A stretch of DNA of 64,000 nucleotides from Longibacter salinarum. Lineage in GTDB: Bacteria > Bacteroidota > Rhodothermia > Rhodothermales > Salinibacteraceae. The position numbers were made by a program, and so were the translations under genes. Location of the stretch: NCBI RefSeq assembly GCF_002554795.1, contig NZ_PDEQ01000002.1, positions 620,001 to 684,000 of the forward strand, read 5' to 3'. Of this stretch, positions 37,019 to 45,778 are shown piece after piece (within the stretch, counting starts at the first letter, position 1; every line of letters begins with the position of its first letter). Below the pieces are notes generated by a model. The model saw nothing but the letters and a program-made list of their open reading frames with translations. It had not been told where the DNA came from and ran no database searches.

Positions 37019-38026
37019 CTACATCAGGTCCAAATCCTGAAGGTCGTCCACCGGTTCTTCGAAGCTACAGCTTCCGAATGAGGTGATGAGATTCTCGCGC
37101 GCATGGTCGACACCGGCGATGGGGCATCGCACGTCCCGCCAGGCGAACGAGTCCTTGAGGAATTGGAAATTCTCGGCGTTGTCCTCGTTCAGGATGGCTT
37201 GAACACCTGCCTTGTCCAGCTTGTGCTCCGATGCCATGACGGCGGCGCCAAAGACGTTAAAAAAGCCGTGCATCATGGTGCCGACGTCATCGTCATGGTG
37301 GCGGACGGGGTGATGGAGACCCGCCGTGGCTTTCATTCGAACCCCGGCATTCCGGCACGTCGTGATAGCATGAGCAACGTGTTCAACATCTGGGACCTCC
37401 TCCGGGTGCACCCCGCCACAGCGTATTTTGAGCCCGATCGTCGTGCGAGCAGGCAGCGACTGACGACTGTTAAATTCCGCCGCGGCTGCGGCAAACCGTT
37501 CGATTGCCTCGTGTGTCTGCGGAGCGAGTGGAATCTCAAGAAACAGGTCGAGCTTTGCGATGCCGGCGCGTGCTGATGCCGCGTCGATCGCATCGAAGAA
37601 CGACTCAATGTCCGAGGCCGCTGCAGAAAAGAGAGACGCGGGGAGGCGCACCTCCATGACCTCGGCCTGTGCAGCTCCCGCGTGATACTCGTCGAATGCG
37701 TCGATCGCCTGCAAGTCGGAGTCAAAGGCGGCGAGGAAGTCGCCCTCCGTGGCCCCTCCTGTGCCAAGGACGGAGAAGGAGAACGGCTCTCCCTGCCGAA
37801 ACTGTTTGGCGTAGGTCGACAGCTCGTCGAGGCGCTTGACCGGGATCACGAATCGGTTGAGCATCCACCGCTCATATTCATGGCGGTATTGCATGTAGTT
37901 GTGCATGGCCTCATCGAGCGGCAGGTCGGCCGGTGGGAAGAGGCCCGCGTAGTCGACAATGTCGTGCAGGAGCGCACGCAGGCTCGGGTTAATGAGAGAG
38001 TCGGCGGCTGACTCGGTGGTTTCCAT
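37019..38026 (-). CDS. conserved hypothetical protein linked to fahA
   Basis: A 335-residue soluble protein I cannot assign. Features: an N-terminal helix (NPSLRALLHDIVDYAGLFPPADLPLDEAMHNY), an alternating alpha/beta pattern suggesting a TIM-barrel-like fold, a conserved-looking LKIRCGGVHPEEVPDVEHV, and a His-rich stretch (KATAGLHHPVRHHDDD) followed by MHGFFNVFGAAVMA, which could bind metal. The start METTESAADS (38026) is chosen over MDLAFFPV (38062). Position immediately upstream of fahA on the same strand suggests a role in aromatic amino acid breakdown, but that is inference. Confidence 0.7.
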   Translation of the reverse strand: METTESAADSLINPSLRALLHDIVDYAGLFPPADLPLDEAMHNYMQYRHEYERWMLNRFVIPVKRLDELSTYAKQFRQGEPFSFSVLGTGGATEGDFLAAFDSDLQAIDAFDEYHAGAAQAEVMEVRLPASLFSAAASDIESFFDAIDAASARAGIAKLDLFLEIPLAPQTHEAIERFAAAAAEFNSRQSLPARTTIGLKIRCGGVHPEEVPDVEHVAHAITTCRNAGVRMKATAGLHHPVRHHDDDVGTMMHGFFNVFGAAVMASEHKLDKAGVQAILNEDNAENFQFLKDSFAWRDVRCPIAGVDHARENLITSFGSCSFEEPVDDLQDLDLM

Positions 38027-38566
38027 GGCAGAAGGGTAGACAGGGAAGAACGCGAGATCCACTACGACGCGTCCGATCGAGCGGGAGCGCTTCCAGTAAG
38101 AAGGAAAACAAGGGGGCCGATTTCAACGAATGGGCGGGGGGACTTCACGAAGGTATGAAGGAAAACAGTTGCATGCGCCCGGGGGCGCCTTTACCTTGAC
38201 ATGCTAGAATCGAGCGCTGTGTTGTTCTTGCCTTCCTTCTTGCAGCATCGGTGCCGCCTTCGTAGAATGCGGCAGACAGCGAGAAGGTCGCGTACGGTCC
38301 GCGACGTGCAACCGACCGTCAGCAGGGCGCTGGTGTGCCAGTAGAGGTGTTACCTCCGCTGCGTATGCCAATGGCACGGTGCCGTCAGCTTGATGGCACC
38401 TCCCGGTCGCCTCCGGGAGCATTCGCGAGGTACCGCCTGTGCCGAACGCACGACACTCGGTATCATTTGTCGGTACGCACCACAGGCGAACCCGACGACG
38501 CATGACTGATACCCGATACGACGCATTCTTTCCCCACGACCGATTCGTCAAACCATACGGTACAGA
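38027..38566. other. 540-bp intergenic region with small hairpins, no gene seen
   Basis: Divergent region between the fahA-linked gene and the TPR lipoprotein. No convincing reading frame. Short GC-rich hairpins occur (CTCCCGG/CCGGGAG at 38400-38419, GGTGCC/GGCACC just before it), so a structured 5' leader or small RNA is possible but matches no family I know. Confidence 0.4.
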
Positions 38567-39787
38567 ATGAATACGCGACTATCTGCATTCTTCGCCCTGC
38601 TCGTTGCTGGGCTGCTCGTCCTGAGTGGCTGCTCGGGTGGAAACCCGAACATCGGCGCCGCTGAGGACGCCATTGAGGCGGGTAATCCCGATCAGGCGAT
38701 CGAAAGCGCTCAGACCGCACTCGAAACGGACTCAACGAACGCGGAGGCTTACTCGCTCATCGCCCAGGCGTACGTACTGAAAGGGGATGAGACGACTGAT
38801 CCGAACCAGCGTTCTGAGTTCTTTACGAAAGCACGTGAGGCACAGGAAAAGGCGGTTGAGATGGATCCCAGCCTGCGCGGCGACATCCAGAGTCGACGGC
38901 AGCTCGCCTATATTCAGGAAATGCGCCTCGGCGTCGAGGCTTTCAACGCGGCACGTGAGTCCGGTGACACTACGGATTACGCGAAAGCAGCGGCCTACTT
39001 CGGCGGTGCCAATGCACTTGAGCCGGACTCACTAGATGCTCACCTCAACGAAGCATACGCCCTCCTGAACGCTGGTCAGCAGCAGGAAGCTCTCGCACCG
39101 TTGGAAACGTACGTTTCGCGCGCCGACAGTGTCGGCGAAAGCCCGTACACGATCCTCGGTCAGGTGTACTTGACGAATGATCAGCCTGAAAAAGCCATTG
39201 AAGTGCTGCGTGAGGGTACGGAGCAGTACCCAGAAAACGCGGAGCTCCAGTCGTTGATGCTCAATGCGTTCAATCGGATCGATGATCAGGAGCGCGCGAT
39301 GTCGGCGTACCGGGAGCAGATCGAGAGAAATCCGGAGAATGCGCAGTTCCGGTACAACTACGGCTCGATGCTTCTCACGGCCGATCGCTACGAAGGTGCC
39401 GTCGAGCAGCTGTCGAAAGCAGCCGAACTCGACCCCGACAACCCGCGGATCTTCTACAACCTCGGGGCGGCTTACATCAACCAGGCCGCGGCGATCGATG
39501 ACAGCATCACCACGATCGAAGACCGAGCACGCGAAGCAGACCGTGAGCTCACGAGCGACGAGGAGGGCACCCTCGACGAACTCGTCGAGCAGCGTGGGCA
39601 GCAGTTCCAGAGCGCTGTGCAGCCGCTGGAGAAAGCGTACCAGCTAACAGCACAGGGAGATGAGTACCGTCAGGACATCTGCCGCGCGCTCTTCCAGGCA
39701 TACGTCAACACGGATCAGCAGGAGAAAGCCTCACAGGTTGAGTCCTGCGCCGGAATGGGTGATAGCTCGAATGGGTCGACGCAGTAA
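38567..39787 (+). CDS. TPR-repeat lipoprotein
   Basis: A 406-residue lipoprotein. The signal peptide ends in the lipobox LVLSGCSGG (lipidated Cys at about residue 22). At least six tetratricopeptide-like repeats follow, for example AIESAQTALETDSTNAEAYSLIAQAY, AIEVLREGTEQYPENAELQSLMLNAF, and VEQLSKAAELDPDNPRIFYNLGAAY. It is therefore a helical protein-interaction scaffold in the periplasm or on the outer membrane. The last Cys (SCAGMGD) is unpaired. No specific function can be given. It has a strong terminator. Confidence 0.88.
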   Translation: MNTRLSAFFALLVAGLLVLSGCSGGNPNIGAAEDAIEAGNPDQAIESAQTALETDSTNAEAYSLIAQAYVLKGDETTDPNQRSEFFTKAREAQEKAVEMDPSLRGDIQSRRQLAYIQEMRLGVEAFNAARESGDTTDYAKAAAYFGGANALEPDSLDAHLNEAYALLNAGQQQEALAPLETYVSRADSVGESPYTILGQVYLTNDQPEKAIEVLREGTEQYPENAELQSLMLNAFNRIDDQERAMSAYREQIERNPENAQFRYNYGSMLLTADRYEGAVEQLSKAAELDPDNPRIFYNLGAAYINQAAAIDDSITTIEDRAREADRELTSDEEGTLDELVEQRGQQFQSAVQPLEKAYQLTAQGDEYRQDICRALFQAYVNTDQQEKASQVESCAGMGDSSNGSTQ

Positions 39788-39832
39788 CGCGACGTGTTCA
39801 CATCACCCGTCCAGTCCGACTGGATAGGTTTG

Positions 39833-39869
39833 CGACCCGGCTCCAATTACGGGCCGGGTCGTTTTTTTT
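39833..39869 (+). terminator. intrinsic terminator of the TPR lipoprotein gene
   Basis: Arms CGACCCGGC (39833-39841) and GCCGGGTCG (39853-39861), perfect 9-bp stem, followed by eight T. Confidence 0.95.
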
Positions 39870-40023
39870 GTATCCATCGGTTGCGCGTTCGTCGTCGCAC
39901 CGTCTCGGCGACATGTTGCTTCCGGAACGTTTGACCGGGGCAACGTTTTCCTCCGTCGCCGACAGCCCCAACATATGTTCTGGGGCGAAACCGTTCTTCT
40001 CGACCTGACTTTCTCCCATTCGC

Positions 40024-41196
40024 ATGGCTGACGACTCCTCCCCTCGCTCTCTCGGTTTTGGTACTCGCGCGGTCCACGCCGGCCAGAAGCCGGATCCGTC
40101 AACCGGGGCGGTGATGACCCCGATCTACCAGACGTCCACATATGCGCAGGAAGCACCGGGCAAGCACAAGGGCCACGAATATTCGAGGGTGACGAATCCG
40201 ACTCGGTCGGCTCTTGAAGGAAACCTCGCCGGACTCGAAAATGCAGAGCATGGTATCGCATTTAGCTCTGGAGTGGCCGGGATCGATGGAATCATGAAAA
40301 GTCTTCGTCCGGGCGATCACGTCGTAGCCTCGGACGACCTGTACGGTGGCACCTTCCGCCTCTTCCGTCAGGTGTTCGAGCCGTTCGGCCTCTCGTTCTC
40401 GTTCGTCGACATGACGGATCTGGACGCAACGGAAGCGGCGATGACCGACGACACAAAGCTCGTGTGGGTCGAGACGCCGACGAACCCGTTGATGCGGATC
40501 GTCGACATCGAGGCCATCACCGAGCGCGCGAACGCTCGCGGAATCGATGTCGCAGTTGATAATACGTTCGCATCGCCGTACCTGCAGCAGCCGCTTGCTC
40601 TCGGTGCCGATCTCGTGCTTCACTCTGCAACGAAATACCTCGGCGGCCACTCGGATCTGATTCTCGGGGCGGTATGCACGAACTCCGATGAGTGGGCGGA
40701 GAAGCTCCGGTTCCAGATCAAATGCACGGGGGCGAATCCGGGACCGATGGATTCCTTCCTCGTCCTGCGGGGCACGAAAACGCTCCATCTCCGCATGGAT
40801 CGGCATTGCCACAATGCCCGACATCTGGCAAGCTTTCTAAATGATCACCCGAAGGTCGGACGGGTTCTATATCCTGGACTCGAGAGCCATCCGGGTCACG
40901 AGATCGCCAAGAAACAGATGGATGACTTCGGCGGGATGATCTCGTTCGAGCTTGCCGACGACAGCATGGAGAAGGCCGTCCATGTGCTAAAGAGCACGGA
41001 TGTGTTTACACTTGCCGAAAGCCTTGGAGGCGTCGAAAGCCTTATCGAACACCCTGCGTCGATGACGCACGCGTCGATCCCGGCAGAAGAGAGACGGAAG
41101 ATCGGTCTAACGGACTCGCTCATCCGCATTAGCGTGGGCGTCGAAGAACTCGACGACCTGAAAGCCGATCTCGATGCTGCACTTCAGGACGTGTGA
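40024..41196 (+). CDS. cystathionine gamma-synthase/lyase family PLP enzyme
   Basis: Cys/Met-metabolism PLP enzyme of 390 residues. Visible are GFGTRAVHAGQKPDPSTGAVMTPIYQTSTY, YSRVTNPTRSALE, the phosphate-binding FSSGVAGI, VDNTFASPY and the PLP-binding Lys204 in SATKYLGGHSD, plus the C-terminal SLGGVESLIEHPASMTH. The family includes MetB (cystathionine synthesis) and cystathionine gamma-lyase (cysteine release), which cannot be separated reliably by eye, so no symbol is given. It lies 6.4 kb downstream of the sulfurtransferase-sufE unit. It is convergent with the DUF427 gene. Confidence 0.92.
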   Translation: MADDSSPRSLGFGTRAVHAGQKPDPSTGAVMTPIYQTSTYAQEAPGKHKGHEYSRVTNPTRSALEGNLAGLENAEHGIAFSSGVAGIDGIMKSLRPGDHVVASDDLYGGTFRLFRQVFEPFGLSFSFVDMTDLDATEAAMTDDTKLVWVETPTNPLMRIVDIEAITERANARGIDVAVDNTFASPYLQQPLALGADLVLHSATKYLGGHSDLILGAVCTNSDEWAEKLRFQIKCTGANPGPMDSFLVLRGTKTLHLRMDRHCHNARHLASFLNDHPKVGRVLYPGLESHPGHEIAKKQMDDFGGMISFELADDSMEKAVHVLKSTDVFTLAESLGGVESLIEHPASMTHASIPAEERRKIGLTDSLIRISVGVEELDDLKADLDAALQDV

Positions 41197-41226
41197 CCGT
41201 CTGGAAGAATCCGGTGCGGCGAGAGA

Positions 41227-41718
41227 TCACCAGCCGATGGTACCTGCACCGCCCTTGAACGGCCCCACCACGGAGTCGGTGATCCATCCGCCATAGAAAT
41301 CGCCTTCCTGGGCGCGTGCTTCCTCTTCGCCGACGAAGCACGCGTCCATTTTACTGGCGTAGAAGGAGACGTGGTCTTCGAGGACCGCATACGGCGAACG
41401 AGGCGACGGGTATGCCCATGCGGCCTGCCGGGCCGTCCGGTCCCCGACGGTGATGTCGTAGTAGACTGCCCGACCCTTGTACTCGCACATGGATGTGCGA
41501 TTGAGGCGATGGAGGTAGTCCATCTCGATATCTCCGGGAGGGAGATAGTATGTCGGCGGGTGGCTGGTCTCCAGGATTCGGTACGCCTGCGTCGTATCCG
41601 CGATCGTCTCGCCGTTGAAGACGACACGGAGACGCTGTTCGACCGGCTCAATAGCCGGTGGTCTGGGATAATCCCAAACCGATTCCTGATTCGGCCCGGG
41701 TTCGATTCGGCGAGTCAT
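41227..41718 (-). CDS. DUF427 family protein
   Basis: A 163-residue protein with the DUF427 pattern: VWDYPRPPAIEPVEQRLRVVFNGETIADTTQAYRILETSHPPTYYLP-type N-terminal half and the CEYKGRAVYYDITVGDR...AWAYPSP...LEDHVSFYASKMD signature. The family forms small beta-rich folds of unknown function. It lies 38 bp downstream of the tyrosine ammonia-lyase gene on the same strand and may share its transcript. Nothing in it suggests a role in chromophore synthesis. Confidence 0.88.
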   Translation of the reverse strand: MTRRIEPGPNQESVWDYPRPPAIEPVEQRLRVVFNGETIADTTQAYRILETSHPPTYYLPPGDIEMDYLHRLNRTSMCEYKGRAVYYDITVGDRTARQAAWAYPSPRSPYAVLEDHVSFYASKMDACFVGEEEARAQEGDFYGGWITDSVVGPFKGGAGTIGW

Positions 41719-41756
41719 GACGGTCGGTCGAAGGAGTCAAGCGAGCGTTCTAAAGT

Positions 41757-43304
41757 TCAGTCCGGCGAATCCTCGTCGGCGTTCACGGAGAGCCAGTGTT
41801 GCGCCAGCCGATCGATTTCTGCGCGAAGGGGACGATCTTCGACGATGGGTTCGACGCTGGGCATCCAGGGGGGAACCGGTGACGCAGGTCCGGTTGCACG
41901 ATCGGCGTCACGCAAGTGGGTGAGCTGCGCTAGTGCGATTCCGAGAACCGACAGAATTGGCGCGAGTCGCTCGGTCTGCTCGTACGCGGTTCTACCGGAT
42001 AACGTGCCCATCGACACGACGTCCTGGTTATCCCCATTCGTCGGAATGGAGCTCGTCGCGGTCATCTGCGCGTGATGACGAAGCTCCGAGACGAGCGCCG
42101 TGGCGGTAATCTGTGCGCCTGCAAGACCACTGGTTGCGCCCGGTGTCCATGCCAGAAGGAGAGGGGCGTCTCCGTTCCTCGCCGGCGTAAGGAGCAGGTC
42201 AATTTGTCGCTCTGCGAGCACCCCCATCTGTGTTATCGCTGCGTTGAGAGCGTCGGCAGCCAGGGCGATCTGCTGTCCCTGGAAGTTACCGCCGTGAAGG
42301 ACCGCGGGGTCGTCCCCGCTGATCACGACGGGGTTGTCGTTCACCCCGTTGAGTTCGGTCTCGATGATGTTCTTGGCGTAGGCGATTTGATCGCGACAGG
42401 CACCGATGACCTGAGGGGCGCAACGAATCGAATATGGCTCCTGCAGCGGTCGGTTATCGGAACGCTGAAACGGTCCATGGCGGAGAGCTTCGGTCCGAAT
42501 AGAGGCAGCGGAATCGCACTGTCCGTTGTGGCCACGGGCCGCGTGAAGCCGCGGGTCGAGCGCCTGCAGTTCACATCCGAGGAGGCGGTACATCCAGCCG
42601 GTTAGACGTTCGAGGTGGCGGACGATGCGCCGCATTCGTGCGAGCGCCAGGGCCGCGTACGCCGTCATGAATGCTGTACCGTTGACCAATGCCAGCGCAT
42701 CACGACCGTCGAGATCGAGCGGCTCGATGCCTATACGGTTTAGACTGTTCTCAGCCGGTTCGATCGATCCATCTGCACGCAGCACCCGGCCTGTACCGGT
42801 CATGACCCGTGCAGCGTGTGCGAGGGGCGTCAGGTCACCGCTCGCGCCGACGGAGCCGATCTCCGGGATCGCAGGTGTGATCCCGTGTTCGATCAGAGAC
42901 GCGAAGCGCTCCAGAGCCGTGAGTCGGATCGCAGAATATCCCTGCGCGAGCGATTGAAGCCGAGCGATGCACATCGCCCGAGCGACTTCGCGGGAGGCCA
43001 GCGCACCCGAGCCGGTCGACAGATGAGCCAGAAGGCCTGCGCCGTGCAGCGTGCCGCCGCTTTCAGCCGATTGGAAATCGACGAGGGGGCCGAAGCCCGT
43101 CGTCACTCCGTAAACTTCGTCGCCACGCTCACGGGCGCTCTCCAGCGCCGCCCGCGCATCGCGAAGGCTATGCTGTGCCGCATCGGTTAGCTGTAGAGTC
43201 AGGCGCTTCGTTTGCGCGGCCGACTCCAGCTCCTCACACGTCAACGAGACATCAGGGCCGAGCGTAAGAGAATGAAGATCCGCGGGAGAGGCACCGGTCG
43301 ACAT
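41757..43304 (-). CDS. tyrosine ammonia-lyase (chromophore biosynthesis for PYP)
   Basis: Aromatic ammonia-lyase of 515 residues predicted to convert L-tyrosine to p-coumarate. The MIO cofactor triad Ala154-Ser155-Gly156 lies in GSVGASGDLTPLAH, and the catalytic Tyr is in VYGVTTGFGP (Tyr65). The substrate-selectivity pair is His94-Leu95 (LLAHLSTG). His-Leu is the tyrosine-selective pair of the Rhodobacter enzyme; histidine lyases have Ser-His and phenylalanine lyases Phe-Leu. No hut genes are near. It starts 9 bp after the stop of the ligase gene on the same strand, forming a tight two-gene unit with a PYP gene just upstream, as in other PYP loci. Confidence 0.9.
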   Translation of the reverse strand: MSTGASPADLHSLTLGPDVSLTCEELESAAQTKRLTLQLTDAAQHSLRDARAALESARERGDEVYGVTTGFGPLVDFQSAESGGTLHGAGLLAHLSTGSGALASREVARAMCIARLQSLAQGYSAIRLTALERFASLIEHGITPAIPEIGSVGASGDLTPLAHAARVMTGTGRVLRADGSIEPAENSLNRIGIEPLDLDGRDALALVNGTAFMTAYAALALARMRRIVRHLERLTGWMYRLLGCELQALDPRLHAARGHNGQCDSAASIRTEALRHGPFQRSDNRPLQEPYSIRCAPQVIGACRDQIAYAKNIIETELNGVNDNPVVISGDDPAVLHGGNFQGQQIALAADALNAAITQMGVLAERQIDLLLTPARNGDAPLLLAWTPGATSGLAGAQITATALVSELRHHAQMTATSSIPTNGDNQDVVSMGTLSGRTAYEQTERLAPILSVLGIALAQLTHLRDADRATGPASPVPPWMPSVEPIVEDRPLRAEIDRLAQHWLSVNADEDSPD

Positions 43305-43313
43305 GCGGAAATA

Positions 43314-44927
43314 CTAAGACGAAGAAGAGGGAGCGGAGGAAGAAGACGACGCTTCCTTCGAAAACGTTCGTTGTAAGAAGGCGTCCATTTCTGTACGGGC
43401 AACGGTTCCTTTCGGGGTGCGATGCCAGTCTTTTTCAGGTATAGACCGAACCTCGATTAAGCGCTGACTAATCGAACCGATCGCATTACAAATGGCTTCT
43501 CTGGATGGAGCCGTAGAATTCGGTTCTTTTAGTCGAATGGCGAGTGCGACGTTATCACCGTCTGGACTGAACAGGAAGGCTTCTTCGATCGAAGTGAACC
43601 GCTGCTTGACGACGCTTTCCACGTGACCCGCGGCGACGAGGCGACCGTTCGAGAGCTTGAACGTGTTGTCCGTTCGGCCCCGGAAGAATAGGTCATCGCC
43701 TTTCCGGAGGGCGAGATCTCCGGTTGCAACTCGACGGTCCGGATCCTCACGTTCTAATTGACCCTCTCGCCAGACCCCGATACAGGCATTGTCGCCGGAA
43801 AAGTGAAGCTCGCCGTCATCCGCGATGTCGACGCAACAGCCAAGCGGTTGTCCAAGGTAATTCGCCGCCCAGTGTCCGGGTGGACCCAGTGCGATCCCCG
43901 GAGATGCTTCGGTCTGCCCGTAGCCAGCGCGAAGAGACGTTCCGGAGAGGAGTTGAGCCAGGGATCCGGAGACCGGAGCTCCGCCGACGATGCCGCCATC
44001 GAGTGAGCACAACATGCCGGGACCGCCATCTGCGTCTGCGATGCGGTCGATGACGAGGGGAACGGCAGTGAGGTGCGTGGCTCCCCAGGCCCGGGCGAGG
44101 CGTAGCAATTCCTCGGGATCTCGGCCACCATTGGGGTCGCGTATGATTTCCGCTTCGGAGAGGAGGGCCGGCAGGAAGTCGAGAACGAGACCGAATGCAT
44201 GATCCCACGGCAAAACCGAAAGCGTCCGTGCATTCCGGAGGCCGAGCAGCGGCATGTGAGTCGCGAGAACCGATAGCACGTTTCGGTCCGAGAGGGCGAC
44301 CCAGGTTGGCGATCCTGTCGTGCCCGACGTGCTGAGAAGAAAGCGCACGTCCGGGGTCCGCGGGCCGGTCACGTCACGGAGAGACTTCGGTGGTTCGGCT
44401 GGCCCGGTGAGGCCTTCCGGACGCCATGTGTGCGGTGTTGCACAGGCCGACGTAGGGACACCGCACCGCATGCCCTGGTCGGTCACCGCTGCGCGGGCAT
44501 CCATGGACGCCAGGTGCGCATCGATATCGGCCTCCGGGGGGAGCATGACGAGCGTCACTCCCTGCCAGAGCGCAGCGACAACCACCTGCGCGAACGCAGC
44601 GGAGGGCGACAGCGAAATCAGAAGGCGATCGCCCCGCTGAAGTCCCGCCTCACGGAAGGAGTCAAGCCAGAGTCGGGATCCGGTCCACAGGGACGCAGCT
44701 GGCGTGATCGTCTCGTCCGCTATGAGTGCAGGCAGAGCACGGTCGCGCAACCGGTCATAAAGTAGCTCGTGCCACGGGTTCGATGCACCCTCCGCAGAAG
44801 AAGCCGATGAGCAAGCCGCTTCGTATGCGGAACGGATCGCACCGGTATCACCATCGCATTCAGATGGCGTACGGCGACCCCAGCAAGAGTCTGAAGAAGG
44901 CTTAATGGATCCGTTTCGGCCGATCAT
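43314..44927 (-). CDS. adenylate-forming ligase, probable p-coumarate:CoA ligase
   Basis: ANL-superfamily enzyme of 537 residues, predicted to activate p-coumarate as p-coumaroyl-CoA, the donor for PYP. Motifs: ATP loop LLSTSGTTGSPTW, LPWDHAFGLVLDFLPALL, YGQTEASPG, ATGDLALRKGDDLFFRGRTDNTFKLSNGRLV and the C-terminal catalytic-lysine region RTPKGTVARTE. The ATP loop is unusual: the Pro-Lys-Gly of most relatives is Pro-Thr-Trp. The function rests mainly on its place between PYP and tyrosine ammonia-lyase. MIGRNGSIKP (44927) is the preferred start; the ATG at 45023 would add 32 residues. Confidence 0.8.
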   Translation of the reverse strand: MIGRNGSIKPSSDSCWGRRTPSECDGDTGAIRSAYEAACSSASSAEGASNPWHELLYDRLRDRALPALIADETITPAASLWTGSRLWLDSFREAGLQRGDRLLISLSPSAAFAQVVVAALWQGVTLVMLPPEADIDAHLASMDARAAVTDQGMRCGVPTSACATPHTWRPEGLTGPAEPPKSLRDVTGPRTPDVRFLLSTSGTTGSPTWVALSDRNVLSVLATHMPLLGLRNARTLSVLPWDHAFGLVLDFLPALLSEAEIIRDPNGGRDPEELLRLARAWGATHLTAVPLVIDRIADADGGPGMLCSLDGGIVGGAPVSGSLAQLLSGTSLRAGYGQTEASPGIALGPPGHWAANYLGQPLGCCVDIADDGELHFSGDNACIGVWREGQLEREDPDRRVATGDLALRKGDDLFFRGRTDNTFKLSNGRLVAAGHVESVVKQRFTSIEEAFLFSPDGDNVALAIRLKEPNSTAPSREAICNAIGSISQRLIEVRSIPEKDWHRTPKGTVARTEMDAFLQRTFSKEASSSSSAPSSSS

Positions 44928-45165
44928 CTGCGTGGTGAACGAAAAGTCTGTCGTCGCGGCACGGTATCCAACCCGTCGAGTCCGTGACGTGAGCGTGGCG
45001 AGTGGCTGCCGAGCGGGTGCCACAGAACGAGTTCGGCTGCACCGTTCCGTCCATGCGTTGAAGACGATGGTGCCGTTTAGGATTCGTCGTTTTCGTTGCG
45101 CCTCTCGTCTGTTACAGCAGTTTGTCAGAGCAATGAGAGACGAGCGGGCTCCTGGCTGACGACGA

Positions 45166-45639
45166 TCAGAATTTCTGGACGATGATCCAGTTGTTGCTTT
45201 CTTCGTCCCTATACATGTGTACTTCTACGAGCGTCGGACGCATCTTGTACGTGTAGGTATATGTGAACGACTCGTCCAACTCGCCCCGCCGCACGCCCTT
45301 CTTGAAGCGCCCGCGGAAGAGTCGGTTGTTTGTGCACGGCGCGACCTGCGTGAAGAAGTTGCGTCCTTCCGCCTCTTCCTTTTTTACACCACTGAGGTCA
45401 GATTCCCACTGGTTGAAGAATTCGACGATGCCCTCGTCATCTACCTTGATGACGCCGAAGTCCGTCTGGTCCAGGGTGTCTTTGTCCTGATGTCGGAGTT
45501 TCTCGCCGAGCTGATCGTCTTCGAAGTGGAGTTCGGTGTCATTCACGGTATCATCGGACGCGTGTCCGTTCGAGGCATTCATAGATTCGTCAGTATCTGC
45601 GTCGAGGAAGGGGTATTTCTTGTTTTTATCGTCTGCCAT
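45166..45639 (-). CDS. pyp: photoactive yellow protein 1
   Basis: Blue-light receptor of the PYP/PAS family, 157 residues: a 55-residue acidic extension (YPFLDADTDESM..., GEKLRHQDKD) and then the whole PYP core. Aligned to the Halorhodospira protein, the chromophore cysteine (Cys69) is Cys102 in QVAPCTNNRLF, Glu46 is Glu79 and Met100 is kept in YKMRPT. Tyr42 is Phe75, Thr50 is Ser83 and Arg52 is Val85. The protein should bind p-coumarate by thioester, but with a changed hydrogen-bond network. The ligase and lyase genes that make the chromophore lie directly downstream. The coiled-coil PYP gene lies 139 bp upstream on the same strand. Confidence 0.93.
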   Translation of the reverse strand: MADDKNKKYPFLDADTDESMNASNGHASDDTVNDTELHFEDDQLGEKLRHQDKDTLDQTDFGVIKVDDEGIVEFFNQWESDLSGVKKEEAEGRNFFTQVAPCTNNRLFRGRFKKGVRRGELDESFTYTYTYKMRPTLVEVHMYRDEESNNWIIVQKF

Positions 45640-45778
45640 GGTCTAAATCGGTCGATAGAAAGGCTGCCGGTGGTGCGGCAGACCTCGTCTTTGCGCTATG
45701 TAATCAACGGAGGAAGGTGGGGAGCCGCAAGTGCACGTGCATCAATAGACTTTTGATCTGAGGTATTTTTTCCGAGCG

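Noticed and set aside
41757-43304. Annotation as histidine ammonia-lyase (HutH)
   Set aside because: The selectivity pair is His-Leu, no hut genes are near, and the gene is joined to a CoA ligase and pyp.
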